Positions 1 through 7,872 are shown, numbered from the stretch's first letter. The stretch is 64,000 nucleotides of DNA from Chitinophaga sp. HK235 (GCF_018255755.1 NZ_CP073766.1:5826501-5890500); one strand, 5' to 3'. Notes: generated by a model from the letters alone, not told the origin. Program-made: numbers and translations.

Positions 1-146
1 ATATCTTTTATGCCGGCCAGCATCAGCGTGGATAACGGATAATAGATCATTGGTTTATCATATACCGGCATTATCTGCTTGCTGATCGCATAAGTGATCG
101 GGTGTAATCGGGTACCGGAGCCGCCGGCCAGGATAATTCCTTTCAT
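1..146 (-). CDS. rfbA: Glucose-1-phosphate thymidylyltransferase, N-terminal part (cut by window edge)
   Basis: Reading the minus strand from the ATG at 146 gives MKGIILAGGSGTRLHPITYA and continues to the edge without a stop. The LAGGSGTRLHP loop is the nucleotide-binding signature of RmlA/RfbA-type nucleotidyltransferases, and the following KQIMPVYDKPMIYYPLSTLM stretch is also typical of that family. The enzyme makes dTDP-glucose from dTTP and glucose-1-phosphate, the first step to dTDP-rhamnose and other surface sugars. Only about 48 codons are present, so a related sugar nucleotidyltransferase cannot be fully excluded. Confidence 0.85.
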   Translation of the reverse strand, partial: MKGIILAGGSGTRLHPITYAISKQIMPVYDKPMIYYPLSTLMLAGIKD

Positions 147-240
147 GTTGTTGATCGGTTTTGATTGGATGTCATTCGCTTGTCACAAGCCGTACAAAAA
201 TAGTAGCTCTATTTCACATGGCGGCATTTTTATAAAAAAA

Positions 241-270
241 AGCTCTCCGTGAGGTACGGAGAGCTTTTTA
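241..270 (-). terminator. Rho-independent terminator after the phosphate transporter gene
   Basis: A perfect 10-bp stem (AGCTCTCCGT / ACGGAGAGCT) with a 5-nt loop GAGGT, flanked by an A-run on the left and a T-run on the right, so it can work in both directions. It lies 24 nt past the stop of the minus-strand PiT gene. Confidence 0.9.
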
Positions 271-293
271 AATATTATTGATAATCATTTATG

Positions 294-1295
294 CTAGATG
301 AAGATGCTTACGATCAGGTAAGTGATGGCAGCAAGGATACCGCTGATAGGGATGGTTAAAACCCAGGCCCAGAGCAGGCTTACGGTTACACCCCAACGAA
401 CGGCTGACAATCTTTTAGTAGCACCTACCCCCATAATGGCGCCGGTGATCACGTGGGTGGTACTGGCGGGGATACCGAGATGTTCGGTGAGGAAGAGGGT
501 GATGGCACCGGAAGTTTCAGCAGCAACACCTTCCAGGGGAGTTACTTTGGTGATGCGGGTACCCATTGTTTTAACGATCTTCCAGCCACCGCTCATGGTA
601 CCGAGGGCGATACAGGTAAAGCAGGCCAGTGGTATCCAGTCGGGCATGGCTTTGATATTGGGAATATATCCGGCAGACACCATGGCTGCAGCGATGATAC
701 CCATTACTTTCTGGGCATCGTTACTGCCGTGGCCAAGGCTGAGTGCTGCTGAAGAAGCCAGCTGCAGGCGTTTGAACCAGTTTTCTGCCCGGAAGGGATT
801 GGCCTTGCGGCAGATATTCACAATGATGAGAGTAATGATAAAGGCTACTATCATACCGATCAGCGGGGCGAGTACGATGAAGTACACGATAGGCAGCACT
901 TTGTGATAGTTGATCACATCGAGTGTGCCGGCACTGGTAACGGCTGCGCCGATAAAGCCACCGATCAGGGTATGGGAAGAACTGGACGGGATGCCCAGCC
1001 ACCAGGTAAAGAGGTTCCAGGTGATAGCTGCTACCAGACCACTGAAGATCACCTTCAGGGTGATGTATTGTTCGAATACGGAGCTGGCAACGGAGTTGGC
1101 TACTTTAAACTCGCCAATCACATATTTGGCAATAAAAAAAGCCGCAAAGTTGAAGACTGCGGCCCAGAGTACTGCCTGAAAAGGTGTCAGTACCTTGGTC
1201 GACACGATAGTGGCGATAGAGTTGGCGGCATCGTGAAAACCATTGATATAGTCAAACACGAATGCCAGTATAACAATTACTACTAATAAAGTCAT
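294..1295 (-). CDS. PiT-family inorganic phosphate transporter
   Basis: The 333-residue protein is almost entirely hydrophobic with about ten membrane segments. It has the two inverted PiT signature regions: FDYINGFHDAANSIATIVSTKVL near the N-terminus and SLGHGSNDAQKVMGIIAAAM near residue 190. The conserved GxHDAANS and GSNDAQK Asp/Asn residues form the phosphate/cation site in this family. It is a low-affinity inner-membrane phosphate importer driven by protons or sodium. The DUF47 gene 40 bp upstream is the usual partner and the two are probably co-transcribed from the divergent region near 2.1 kb. Metal-phosphate transport (as in E. coli PitA) is possible. Confidence 0.93.
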   Translation of the reverse strand: MTLLVVIVILAFVFDYINGFHDAANSIATIVSTKVLTPFQAVLWAAVFNFAAFFIAKYVIGEFKVANSVASSVFEQYITLKVIFSGLVAAITWNLFTWWLGIPSSSSHTLIGGFIGAAVTSAGTLDVINYHKVLPIVYFIVLAPLIGMIVAFIITLIIVNICRKANPFRAENWFKRLQLASSAALSLGHGSNDAQKVMGIIAAAMVSAGYIPNIKAMPDWIPLACFTCIALGTMSGGWKIVKTMGTRITKVTPLEGVAAETSGAITLFLTEHLGIPASTTHVITGAIMGVGATKRLSAVRWGVTVSLLWAWVLTIPISGILAAITYLIVSIFI

Positions 1296-1335
1296 GTAAC
1301 ACGAGGATTATGCGGTCAGAACTAGATCCCCTTTA

Positions 1336-2031
1336 TCAGGAGTATTTGATAATAATGGTTTCAATAACGTTGGCGCAATCCTCGCATTTGTCGGTAGCGA
1401 TTTCCAGAGCCTGGTATATTTCACGCATTTTAATCAGTTCTGCAGCATTTTGCTCAGTATCGAACAAGTCGGCAATGGCTCTGTCGTAGATATCGTCGGC
1501 ATGGTTCTCAAGGCTGTTGATTTTTACGCAGGCATCGGTGATAACACGCATATTCTGCATGTTGCGCAGTTCAGGAATGGCTTTGTGGAGCTCCAGTACA
1601 CCCAGGTGGATCAGCTCGGCAAGTTTGCGGATACTTTCGTTGTGTGTGTTTACCTTATAAAGGTCCATTCTTTTGGCGGAACCATGGATATAGTCGGCAA
1701 CATCGTCCAGTGTGGCGGCCAGGTAGTGGATATCTTCCCGGTCAAACGGGGTGATGAAATTCTGACCCAGTTCTACGAATATGCGGTGGGTATAATCGTC
1801 ATTTTTATGCTCCAGTCTCTCGATCAGATGTACTTTATCTTTACGTAAGGCTGGATCACTGGTGGCTACCAACTCATTGAGCACCTGGGCCATTTCAACG
1901 AGGTTGGAAGATACATCTTCAAACAAAGAATAAAATACCCGGTCTTTCGGCATGAATAGTTTGACAAAGGAATTGAAGCCTCCCATACGTTTGAGTTTAA
2001 AATTTGCCGCAAAAATAGCTTTCAGAATCAA
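1336..2031 (-). CDS. DUF47 family PhoU-like phosphate transport regulator
   Basis: A 231-residue, soluble, all-helical protein with the DUF47 (YkaA/TIGR00153-like) pattern: FFSLFEDVSSN-like N-terminus (here FYSLFEDVSSNLVEMAQVL), the KNDDYTHRIFVELGQNFITPFDREDIHYLA core, and CEDCANVIETIIIKYS at the end. In this family the D/E-rich helices form PhoU-like metal-binding bundles. Members sit next to PiT transporters and are thought to control them. The 40-bp spacing to the transporter supports an operon. No DNA-binding domain is visible. Confidence 0.9.
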   Translation of the reverse strand: MILKAIFAANFKLKRMGGFNSFVKLFMPKDRVFYSLFEDVSSNLVEMAQVLNELVATSDPALRKDKVHLIERLEHKNDDYTHRIFVELGQNFITPFDREDIHYLAATLDDVADYIHGSAKRMDLYKVNTHNESIRKLAELIHLGVLELHKAIPELRNMQNMRVITDACVKINSLENHADDIYDRAIADLFDTEQNAAELIKMREIYQALEIATDKCEDCANVIETIIIKYS

Positions 2032-2170
2032 TTGGAGCCAGAAAAAAACGCGAATTAATAATTCCTTAACACTGGATTAATATAAAAGTAATATAGCGAT
2101 TTTTCCTTTGCATAAGAAATTATAATCATAAACAGGTGCCTACAGCCTGTTCATTTTACCCTGTATTTAG

Positions 2171-3001
2171 ATGTCAGACAAACGCGCATTAGATATAGTT
2201 GTTATCTCCGATGTACACCTCGGAATATACGGCTGCCACGCCAAAGAGCTCGTCCAATACCTGGACAGCATCGATCCCCGGATTATGGTGCTCAACGGAG
2301 ACATCATTGACATCTGGCAGTTCAGTAAACGCTACTTCCCGAAGGCACATACCAAGGTGATCCGGAAAATACTGAAGATGATCGGTAAAGGGACCGAAGT
2401 GTATTACCTGACCGGCAACCACGATGAAGCCCTTCGTAAATATGCCGGCTTCGAGCTGAGCAATTTCACCATCGATAATAAACTGGTGCTGGAGGTAGAT
2501 GGTAAAAAACACTGGTTCTTCCATGGCGACGTGTACGACGTGACCATGAAAAACTCCAAGTGGCTGGCCAAACTGGGTGGAAAAGGGTACGACCTGCTCA
2601 TTATCCTCAATCGCCTGGTCAATCATGTCCTGGAAGGCCTGGGGCGCGAAAAAATGTCTTTCTCCAAAAAAGTAAAGCAGGGGGTGAAGTCAGCCGTTAA
2701 ATTTATCTCCGACTTTGAACAGACCGTGGCTGAAATCGCAGTAGACAAAGGCTTTGATGTAGTCTGCTGTGGTCATATCCACCAGCCGCTTATCAAGGAA
2801 ATGCCCGTTGGCGATAAATCAGTGACTTATCTCAACTCCGGTGACTGGGTGGAGAGCCTCACTGCCCTCGAATACTCCCAGCAACAATGGACCTTGTATC
2901 AACATCCTGTGAGCAAGACAAAGATCGTACTGCCTGAAGATGAAGATGATGCCGCGCCCGACTGGGATGCTGCCCGTGTTATTGTTTTTCCCGGCTCCTG
3001 A
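2171..3001 (+). CDS. LpxH-like calcineurin-type phosphoesterase (UDP-2,3-diacylglucosamine diphosphatase family)
   Basis: This 276-residue protein carries the full set of metallophosphoesterase metal-binding blocks in order: ISDVHLG (residue ~12), LNGDIID (~41), TGNHDE (~79), FFHGDVYD (~118) and CCGHIHQP (~199). The layout and size match the LpxH/LpxH2 group, which removes UMP from UDP-2,3-diacylglucosamine to make lipid X for lipid A. There is no signal peptide, consistent with a cytoplasmic, membrane-associated enzyme. It is transcribed divergently from the phosphate genes. Because Bacteroidota carry several LpxH-like paralogues, the exact substrate is not certain. Confidence 0.82.
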   Translation: MSDKRALDIVVISDVHLGIYGCHAKELVQYLDSIDPRIMVLNGDIIDIWQFSKRYFPKAHTKVIRKILKMIGKGTEVYYLTGNHDEALRKYAGFELSNFTIDNKLVLEVDGKKHWFFHGDVYDVTMKNSKWLAKLGGKGYDLLIILNRLVNHVLEGLGREKMSFSKKVKQGVKSAVKFISDFEQTVAEIAVDKGFDVVCCGHIHQPLIKEMPVGDKSVTYLNSGDWVESLTALEYSQQQWTLYQHPVSKTKIVLPEDEDDAAPDWDAARVIVFPGS

Positions 3002-3042
3002 GCATCTTAATAATTTTAATATTTTAAATATTCAAATATTTT

Positions 3043-3050
3043 TATATTTG
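3043..3050 (+). promoter_or_regulatory. Possible -7 element TATATTTG
   Basis: TATATTTG fits the Bacteroidota -7 consensus TAnnTTTG exactly. It lies in an AT-rich stretch 128 bp before the next small gene. I see no clear TTG at the -33 position, so this is a weak call. Confidence 0.3.
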
Positions 3051-3177
3051 AGTGTTATTTTCACACAATCATAACAAGTGCTTAATATTAAATTAAAAGT
3101 AGACTGCTAAGTTTGCTTATTACTATTCACCTAAGAAAACCTATTTAGTAAGCGCAGTAAATGAAGATTGAACAGCG

Positions 3178-3576
3178 ATGAAAGTACTCAAATTACACCC
3201 ATTAATGACAATATCCCTGCTACAGATGCAGATCCAACGTTTGTTGTCCTGTAACGTAGCAGTATATGTACGCCATTCACTGGCTAATGCCTTTGATACA
3301 CTGAGAGAAGCCGGCTTTGAAGAAGAAAGCCTGGTGGAATATCCTATTGATGAAACACTCAGCCTCCGCGAATTCGAAGAAGACCTGGAAGAACGTTTTA
3401 ACTTCAGCCTGGAACTGTGTAACAAAGACAATAAACCTTTTACGAACAAAAGCCAGCATCTTTTCCAGATATCATCTGCTACCACGCAAGGTAAACGGGA
3501 AGAACGCAACTATCAGGTCGATATATCCCTGGATATGCTGATGAACAGGACTGCACCTCCATCCTTTTTGATATAA
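3178..3576 (+). CDS. Small hypothetical protein
   Basis: An open frame of 132 residues that I do not recognise. The middle is acidic and looks like real protein (LREAGFEEESLVEYPIDETLS, then a Glu-rich REFEEDLEERF stretch), with no signal peptide or membrane segment. A start at the second Met (MTISLL, near 3205) or at MQIQ (3226) is also possible. It follows an AT-rich region with a possible promoter and precedes a decayed gene. Function unknown; the case for it being a gene rests on amino-acid composition and lack of a better frame. Confidence 0.5.
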   Translation: MKVLKLHPLMTISLLQMQIQRLLSCNVAVYVRHSLANAFDTLREAGFEEESLVEYPIDETLSLREFEEDLEERFNFSLELCNKDNKPFTNKSQHLFQISSATTQGKREERNYQVDISLDMLMNRTAPPSFLI

Positions 3577-3718
3577 GCCGACTGCTATCAGCTGTTCCAA
3601 TCTCTGCCATATCTTATACGACCTTATCCTATGAGCCTTTCTTCGTATATACTTTCCCGTTGAATTTATTCCCATAGTATATTTTACTGCCAAGTTTATC
3701 CTTGGCAACTCTATCATC

Positions 3719-3948
3719 ATGGGTGCTCAGAAAAGCCAAATTACGTATAGCCGATAACGTTACCATCGGTTTTATGCTGATGGTACCAGCGGCCTGAAAA
3801 ACAACCTGCAGCACGGTTCTTCTGATCTGTTTGTTACTGCTGACGGTTCTTCTGCAGTTGTACTGGATGCTGCCGGCCTCCAGACCCTGCCAACGATTGG
3901 ACCAAAGCCAAATGGGTTGCCTGGGACAGAATCGTTGTAACTCAGTAA
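3719..3948 (+). pseudogene. Decayed small gene remnant
   Basis: On the plus strand, ATG at 3719 opens a frame (MGAQKSQITYSR) that hits TAA at 3755-3757. The same frame then resumes as coding-like sequence (ADGTSGLKNNLQHGSSDLF..., ending near VVLDAAGLQT). Around 3890-3900 the coding-like signal moves to another frame, which ends NDWTKAKWVAWDRIVVTQ and a stop at 3946-3948. A strong terminator follows 29 nt later, as expected for a former gene. One in-frame stop plus one frameshift point to a degraded gene of about 75 residues. The family is not recognised. A short minus-strand frame (3629-3814) overlaps but has no terminator or RBS to support it. Confidence 0.45.
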
Positions 3949-3976
3949 TTTTTTAGATTTCATAAGCTGTATTTAC

Positions 3977-4007
3977 ACCGTCCTGGTTTATACCGGGACG
4001 GTTTTTT
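3977..4007 (+). terminator. Rho-independent terminator after the decayed gene
   Basis: A 10-bp stem (ACCGTCCTGG / CCGGGACGGT, one T-G pair), 6-nt loop TTTATA and a run of six T. Confidence 0.85.
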
Positions 4008-4043
4008 ATTTTGGTATGATGGATATTTAATTTCATTAAGCTG

Positions 4044-4082
4044 AAAGTGGCTGTCTCATACTACTGAGACAGCCACTTTTAG
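4044..4082 (-). terminator. Terminator of the CCP/MbnP-like operon
   Basis: A perfect 15-bp stem (arms 4044-4058 and 4065-4079) with loop TACTAC, bordered by A and T runs on the two sides, so probably bidirectional. It lies 25 nt past the stop of the minus-strand di-haem peroxidase gene. Confidence 0.88.
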
Positions 4083-4104
4083 TTTATGTATATTTTTCTT
4101 CTGA

Positions 4105-5172
4105 TTAATTACCCTGTACAAACCCCGGTGGTGGAGCAAATCGTGGATCTGTTATAAAACCTTTATCACTAAGTGTTTTGAGAAAGGCGATCAGGTCCTG
4201 TTTATCAGTGGTACTGAGGGTAAGCCCGTTTTTAAAAGCAGGGTCCAGTGTCGGGGAGTTATAGAAGCAGTTGTCGTAGTGATTTAATACACTTTCCAGG
4301 CTGCCGAAGCGTCCATCATGCATGTAGGGTGCGGTGAGGGCTATATTGCGGAGAGAGGGTACTTTAAATTTGAGTTTATCTTCTTCCCGCAAGGTGATCA
4401 TATAACGTCCGTAGTCAGTGCCGAATGGCCGGGGAGCTACCCCGTTGTTGCGGAAGCTGTTGTCAGTAAACAGTGGTGGCTGGTGGCAACTGGCACATTG
4501 TTGTTCAAAGAGTGCCAGCCCTCGTTTTTCTGTATCACTGAACGATTCTTTTCCGGCAATATAGCGGTCGTATTTAGCGTCTGCGCTCACCAGCACGACC
4601 ATAAACTGTGACAATGCTTTCAGCATACGGGCACTATTGACGCCGGGAGAACCGAAGGCCTTTTCAAATAGCTGCTGGTAGCGGTTATTGCGCTGCAGTT
4701 TGTCGATCACATTATTCATTTTGTCATCCATTTCCACCGGATTTTCTATCGGGGCAATGGGCTGTAAATCGAGATCGTGTACGCCTCCATCCCAGAAGAA
4801 GGAAGTAGACCATGCGAGGTTTTGTATGGGAGGAGAGTTGCGTGTTCCGAGGCGATCGTTGATACCATGACTGACATCGTGTCCATGATGGGTGAAGGCA
4901 TTGGCCTGTATATGGCAACTGGCACAGCTGATAGTCCCGTCGCGGCTGAGGAGGCCATCATAAAACAACACTTTCCCCAGGGCAAAGCCATCTGTAGTCA
5001 CGGGATTGTCGGCCAGACGGTAGGTGGGTTCCGGGAAGTGGGCCGGTTTTACGAAGGCAATGGTTTCCTGTTTCTCCACAACGGGATCGTTTTTTTTGTG
5101 GCAGGCTGATATGATAAGGACGGTGAGCAAGGGCAATAACATCCCCTTACACCACCGATAACGATGATGCAT
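4105..5172 (-). CDS. Di-haem cytochrome c peroxidase/MauG family lipoprotein (MbnH-like)
   Basis: The 355-residue protein has two CASCH haem c motifs, at residues 83-87 and 226-230, the layout of bacterial di-haem peroxidases and MauG. A lipobox-like IISAC near residue 20-24 predicts an exported, lipid-anchored protein. Conserved blocks LGKVLFYDGLLSRDGTISC, RNSPPIQN, FFWDGG and PSLRNIALTAPYMHDGRFGSL match the CCP/MauG superfamily. The gene ends an operon that contains an MbnP-family gene. In known MbnP/MbnH pairs the di-haem partner oxidises a tryptophan of MbnP to kynurenine, creating a copper site. By context this is the likely role here (inference); a plain H2O2 peroxidase is the alternative. 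Confidence 0.88.
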   Translation of the reverse strand: MHHRYRWCKGMLLPLLTVLIISACHKKNDPVVEKQETIAFVKPAHFPEPTYRLADNPVTTDGFALGKVLFYDGLLSRDGTISCASCHIQANAFTHHGHDVSHGINDRLGTRNSPPIQNLAWSTSFFWDGGVHDLDLQPIAPIENPVEMDDKMNNVIDKLQRNNRYQQLFEKAFGSPGVNSARMLKALSQFMVVLVSADAKYDRYIAGKESFSDTEKRGLALFEQQCASCHQPPLFTDNSFRNNGVAPRPFGTDYGRYMITLREEDKLKFKVPSLRNIALTAPYMHDGRFGSLESVLNHYDNCFYNSPTLDPAFKNGLTLSTTDKQDLIAFLKTLSDKGFITDPRFAPPPGFVQGN

Positions 5173-5197
5173 AAACGAATAGTTAAATAAGGAATAC

Positions 5198-5479
5198 TTA
5201 CTTTTTCAGCTTAGCCATGTATTTATCAGGCGCTTTCTGGAAGACTTCCTTGCAGGTAACAGAACAGAAATGAATGGTGTCTTTCTGATAAACTGTCCAC
5301 TCCTTGTAGCTGGTGTCGTAAGGCATCCGGCATACAGGGTCAGGCCATTTGTCGCTGCTGGCAGCTTCTGCCATAGCAGGTGGTTCGGGCATGGGTGCAT
5401 TGGTCTTTTCAGCGGGCTTATTGTTCTGATTGCAGGCGATTGCCAGCACGATGCTACAGGCTAAGATTACTTGTTTCAT
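5198..5479 (-). CDS. YHS-domain lipoprotein
   Basis: The start at MKQVILACSIVLAIAC (5479) is preferred to the one four codons upstream because it begins a proper lipoprotein signal with lipobox AIAC. After a Pro/Ala-rich linker the protein has a YHS domain: DPVCRMPYD near residue 48 and HFCSVTCKEVFQKAPDKYM at the end. YHS domains bind metal through Cys/His and occur in copper ATPases and soluble metal chaperones. It sits 25 bp before the di-haem peroxidase gene and 17 bp after the MbnP-like gene, so it probably handles metal in the same periplasmic pathway. Confidence 0.85.
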   Translation of the reverse strand: MKQVILACSIVLAIACNQNNKPAEKTNAPMPEPPAMAEAASSDKWPDPVCRMPYDTSYKEWTVYQKDTIHFCSVTCKEVFQKAPDKYMAKLKK

Positions 5480-5496
5480 GATAGGTGTCATTAAAA

Positions 5497-6306
5497 TTAT
5501 TCGTTATGCACGTGGTCAATGTTAAACATTTGTGTGTAATTATCTGCGATTTTTTCTGAAAATGGCGAAACCATTACATCCGGATTGGTAGCAATACTTA
5601 CGTTGGTAGTGCCGTTGAGTAGTTTCAGCGCATCAGCAAAAAAATGTATTTGTGCCCTGCGGTCGCGGCGGACAATGGCTTTACCATTGTTGGGAATGGT
5701 GAGGGTCACTTCTCTGGTATTGTTGATGGTGCGCGGACCGTTGTTAAAGCCACCGCCGTAGAGGCCGATATGATAGCGGAAGAGTTTCTGCGGATCGGTG
5801 GAAGCGGGTGAACTGCCTTCCAGTTTGACAAAGATATATCCACTGTTCCAGCTCCAGTACATACCGGTTGCACCTTCCGCGGGATCAAGCGTGCCCTGGC
5901 GTTTGCTGATGTCCATGGTATTGCGGGTGCTGTCTACTCCGATCATAAATTTCACCTGTGTATAGTCTCCGGCGGGTACGTTGTAGAGCGTATGGAAAGC
6001 GGTGGTTTTGTCGTCTTCACGAATGATAAAATAGCAGCTGTCCTGTGGTACGGTATATACCTGTCCGCTGGCAGTTATAAACCGGAAATTGCTGACGAAA
6101 TAATTAAACTGACTGATGGTGAGTGATTCGCCGGCAGCATTTCGGTATTGCTGGTTGTTTAATATCAGGTCGTCTGATCCGGCGCGGTTATCGAATTCCA
6201 GCACTACGGTACCTTTTTCAGTTGGGTCGGTAGCGGGTGTGGTTTTGTCTTTGGAGCAGGAGGCGAATACAGTAACGAGGGCGAAAAGTATAATTGAATT
6301 TTTCAT
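5497..6306 (-). CDS. MbnP-family lipoprotein
   Basis: A 269-residue lipoprotein (lipobox FASC at residues 14-17) with the MbnP-family pattern: VVLEFDNRAG, LTISQFNYFVSNFRF, NVPAGDYTQVKFMIGVDSTRN, MYWSWNSGYIFVKLEG and FRYHIGLYGG. MbnP proteins bind copper after a partner di-haem enzyme converts a Trp to kynurenine. The only two Trp in this protein are W151 and W153 in the YWSWNSGY motif, so they are the only candidates. The C-terminus ends IDHVHNE, with two His that could also bind metal. The CCP/MauG gene two genes downstream supplies the matching partner. Copper binding is a family-based inference. Confidence 0.85.
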   Translation of the reverse strand: MKNSIILFALVTVFASCSKDKTTPATDPTEKGTVVLEFDNRAGSDDLILNNQQYRNAAGESLTISQFNYFVSNFRFITASGQVYTVPQDSCYFIIREDDKTTAFHTLYNVPAGDYTQVKFMIGVDSTRNTMDISKRQGTLDPAEGATGMYWSWNSGYIFVKLEGSSPASTDPQKLFRYHIGLYGGGFNNGPRTINNTREVTLTIPNNGKAIVRRDRRAQIHFFADALKLLNGTTNVSIATNPDVMVSPFSEKIADNYTQMFNIDHVHNE

Positions 6307-6315
6307 GTGATTTTT

Positions 6316-7224
6316 TTAGAAGAAAAAATTAACAGTAGCAGATAACCGGGCATATGTTTTATTATAACCATCAGACAGGTGCTGATATACGGGCAGTTGA
6401 GCCTGTACGCCTGCGGAGAAGCGCTTGAAATATACATCTGCGCCGATGCTGGTATGCAGCATGTCGCCACCGGTATATTCCTTGATTTTTTGTTGCTGAC
6501 GGTCGCCTGCAGCATGTTCATACATCAGACCTGCATAGGGTTGCAGGGCTATGGTTTTGCTGAGCGGCTGGTACATGAAACCACGCAGTGATGTATTGAA
6601 ACGATTGCCGAAGCGGTATTCTTCTTTGTTGTTGGTGTTGATACGATAGCTGGCATCTGTATTAATGCCCCATTTGTTGCGACGCAGTGTGTACACAGCA
6701 TTCACCACAAAATCAGTGCTGCGGCTGCCAGGTTGGAAGTTCTGATAGATATTGCCGCCTTCATCAGGGATGCCTGTTTTGCCAGTAGGGAGCTTGATGC
6801 CGCCACCAGCCTGAAACACATGGTGCCATTTTTTACCAAGGTCCCAGTTGTTATCGATGAGCGTATAGTTGGCCATCAGGGTAATATCTCCCAGACCAGA
6901 AACGGTGGTGATGCTTTTCCCTTCTTCCCGTTTAAAGTATTGGAAAGGGACAAAGGCAAACAGCTGTAATCTTTTGGTAGCATACCATCTGCCCCATACT
7001 TCAGTGGTGTGATAGTACTCTCTGGATTCGTGGTTCATGGTATTACCCAGCTCCGTGGGATGGGTAGATCTGAACTGACGATAGCCATAACGCAGGCCGA
7101 TAAAGTTTTTGTGGTATTGCGGTAGTATTCCCAGCTGGTAGCCACTGGCAGAACATCCGCAGATGTCGCAGGCCATGGTGGATACAGGCATGAGGATAGC
7201 CATGATGAAAAATAACTTTTTCAT
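6316..7224 (-). CDS. Outer-membrane beta-barrel-like protein with a CDICGC motif at the mature N-terminus
   Basis: The start at MKKLFFIMAILM (7224) gives a normal signal peptide; the longer frame up to 7302 has no support. After the signal comes ACDICGCSASGYQLG, so the mature protein begins with a CxxCxC cluster, possibly even as a lipoprotein. The rest alternates polar and aromatic residues (FIGLRYGYRQF, SLRGFMYQPLSKTIALQPYAG) and ends ARLSATVNFFF, typical of a beta-barrel with terminal Phe. It lies 9 bp upstream of the MbnP-like gene. Similar 'transporter' proteins accompany MbnP genes in Bacteroidota; a metal-linked outer-membrane role is inferred. No close enzyme family is recognised. Confidence 0.75.
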   Translation of the reverse strand: MKKLFFIMAILMPVSTMACDICGCSASGYQLGILPQYHKNFIGLRYGYRQFRSTHPTELGNTMNHESREYYHTTEVWGRWYATKRLQLFAFVPFQYFKREEGKSITTVSGLGDITLMANYTLIDNNWDLGKKWHHVFQAGGGIKLPTGKTGIPDEGGNIYQNFQPGSRSTDFVVNAVYTLRRNKWGINTDASYRINTNNKEEYRFGNRFNTSLRGFMYQPLSKTIALQPYAGLMYEHAAGDRQQQKIKEYTGGDMLHTSIGADVYFKRFSAGVQAQLPVYQHLSDGYNKTYARLSATVNFFF

Positions 7225-7292
7225 TTCAAGGGTTTGGATTACGCATGACGATAGCCTGTTGCCTGCGCTGCAATAAAAAGCACGGGCATTGC

Positions 7293-7311
7293 TATTACGC
7301 ATAGCGTAATA
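7293..7311. promoter_or_regulatory. Inverted repeat upstream of the MbnP-like operon, possible operator
   Basis: TATTACGC-ATA-GCGTAATA is a perfect 8-bp inverted repeat with a 3-nt spacer, 69 bp before the start of the outer-membrane gene. It has no T-run and sits where a repressor or activator would bind. The regulator is not in the window. Confidence 0.45.
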
Positions 7312-7387
7312 ATGAATAATGGAAAAAAGGCAGGATGCCTGATTTGATCAGGTTGTGAATTTAACTACAGTAAATAACACAGACAGT

Positions 7388-7768
7388 TTAGCAGAGAGGC
7401 GGATGGAATACGCTGTCGGATGGGCTGTGGGTGGGTTTTATAAGATAGAATGCGGTAAGTTTTTCGGAGAGCTGGAAGCAGGGTGCTTCGCTGGAAAAGG
7501 TGTATTGTTCGCAGAACAGGGTGATTTCCTTGTTCTCTTTTTGTGCGTAAGGATTTTTCTGTTCCTGTTGTTGTTCACGTAGTAGTTGTTTGCGCAACTG
7601 ACATTTACCGTTACAGTGCATACCGGGGTTGTTCCTGTTTTCGCAAAGATTGGCGGCAATATAAGCCTGGTTTATCTTATAGCTGATAAACACGATGGCT
7701 GTGCCGAAGTTTTGCATCAGGATGATCAAACACAATAATATGCAGGAGAGTTTTTTCACGCGCTGCAA
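7388..7768 (-). CDS. Small membrane protein with conserved Cys motif
   Basis: 126 residues: an N-terminal membrane segment (LSCILLCLIILMQNFGTAIV), then ANLCENRNNPGMHCNGKCQL, then a charged Gln/Arg/Lys-rich helix (RKQLLREQQQEQK). The C(x8)C(x3)C-type motif with HCNGKC resembles small Bacteroidota proteins found next to copper and cytochrome genes, but I do not know a name for the family. It is upstream of, and on the same strand as, the MbnP-like operon, separated by 163 bp holding the inverted repeat, so it may have its own transcript. Role in metal handling is inferred from its neighbours. Confidence 0.7.
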   Translation of the reverse strand: MQRVKKLSCILLCLIILMQNFGTAIVFISYKINQAYIAANLCENRNNPGMHCNGKCQLRKQLLREQQQEQKNPYAQKENKEITLFCEQYTFSSEAPCFQLSEKLTAFYLIKPTHSPSDSVFHPPLC

Positions 7769-7838
7769 AAATAGATATTTTCATCATAAAACATGGATGA
7801 ATTTAATAAAACTGATATAAATCATATTTGATAAAACA

Positions 7839-7872
7839 CCGGTGCCCACTGATATCAGTGGGCACCGGCGTT
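7839..7872 (-). terminator. Terminator with a 30-bp perfect palindrome
   Basis: Bases 7839-7868 are a perfect palindrome (CCGGTGCCCACTGAT and its reverse complement), with AAAA to the left and CGTTTT to the right. It probably ends the minus-strand M13 peptidase transcript 90 nt past its stop and can act in both directions. Confidence 0.8.
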
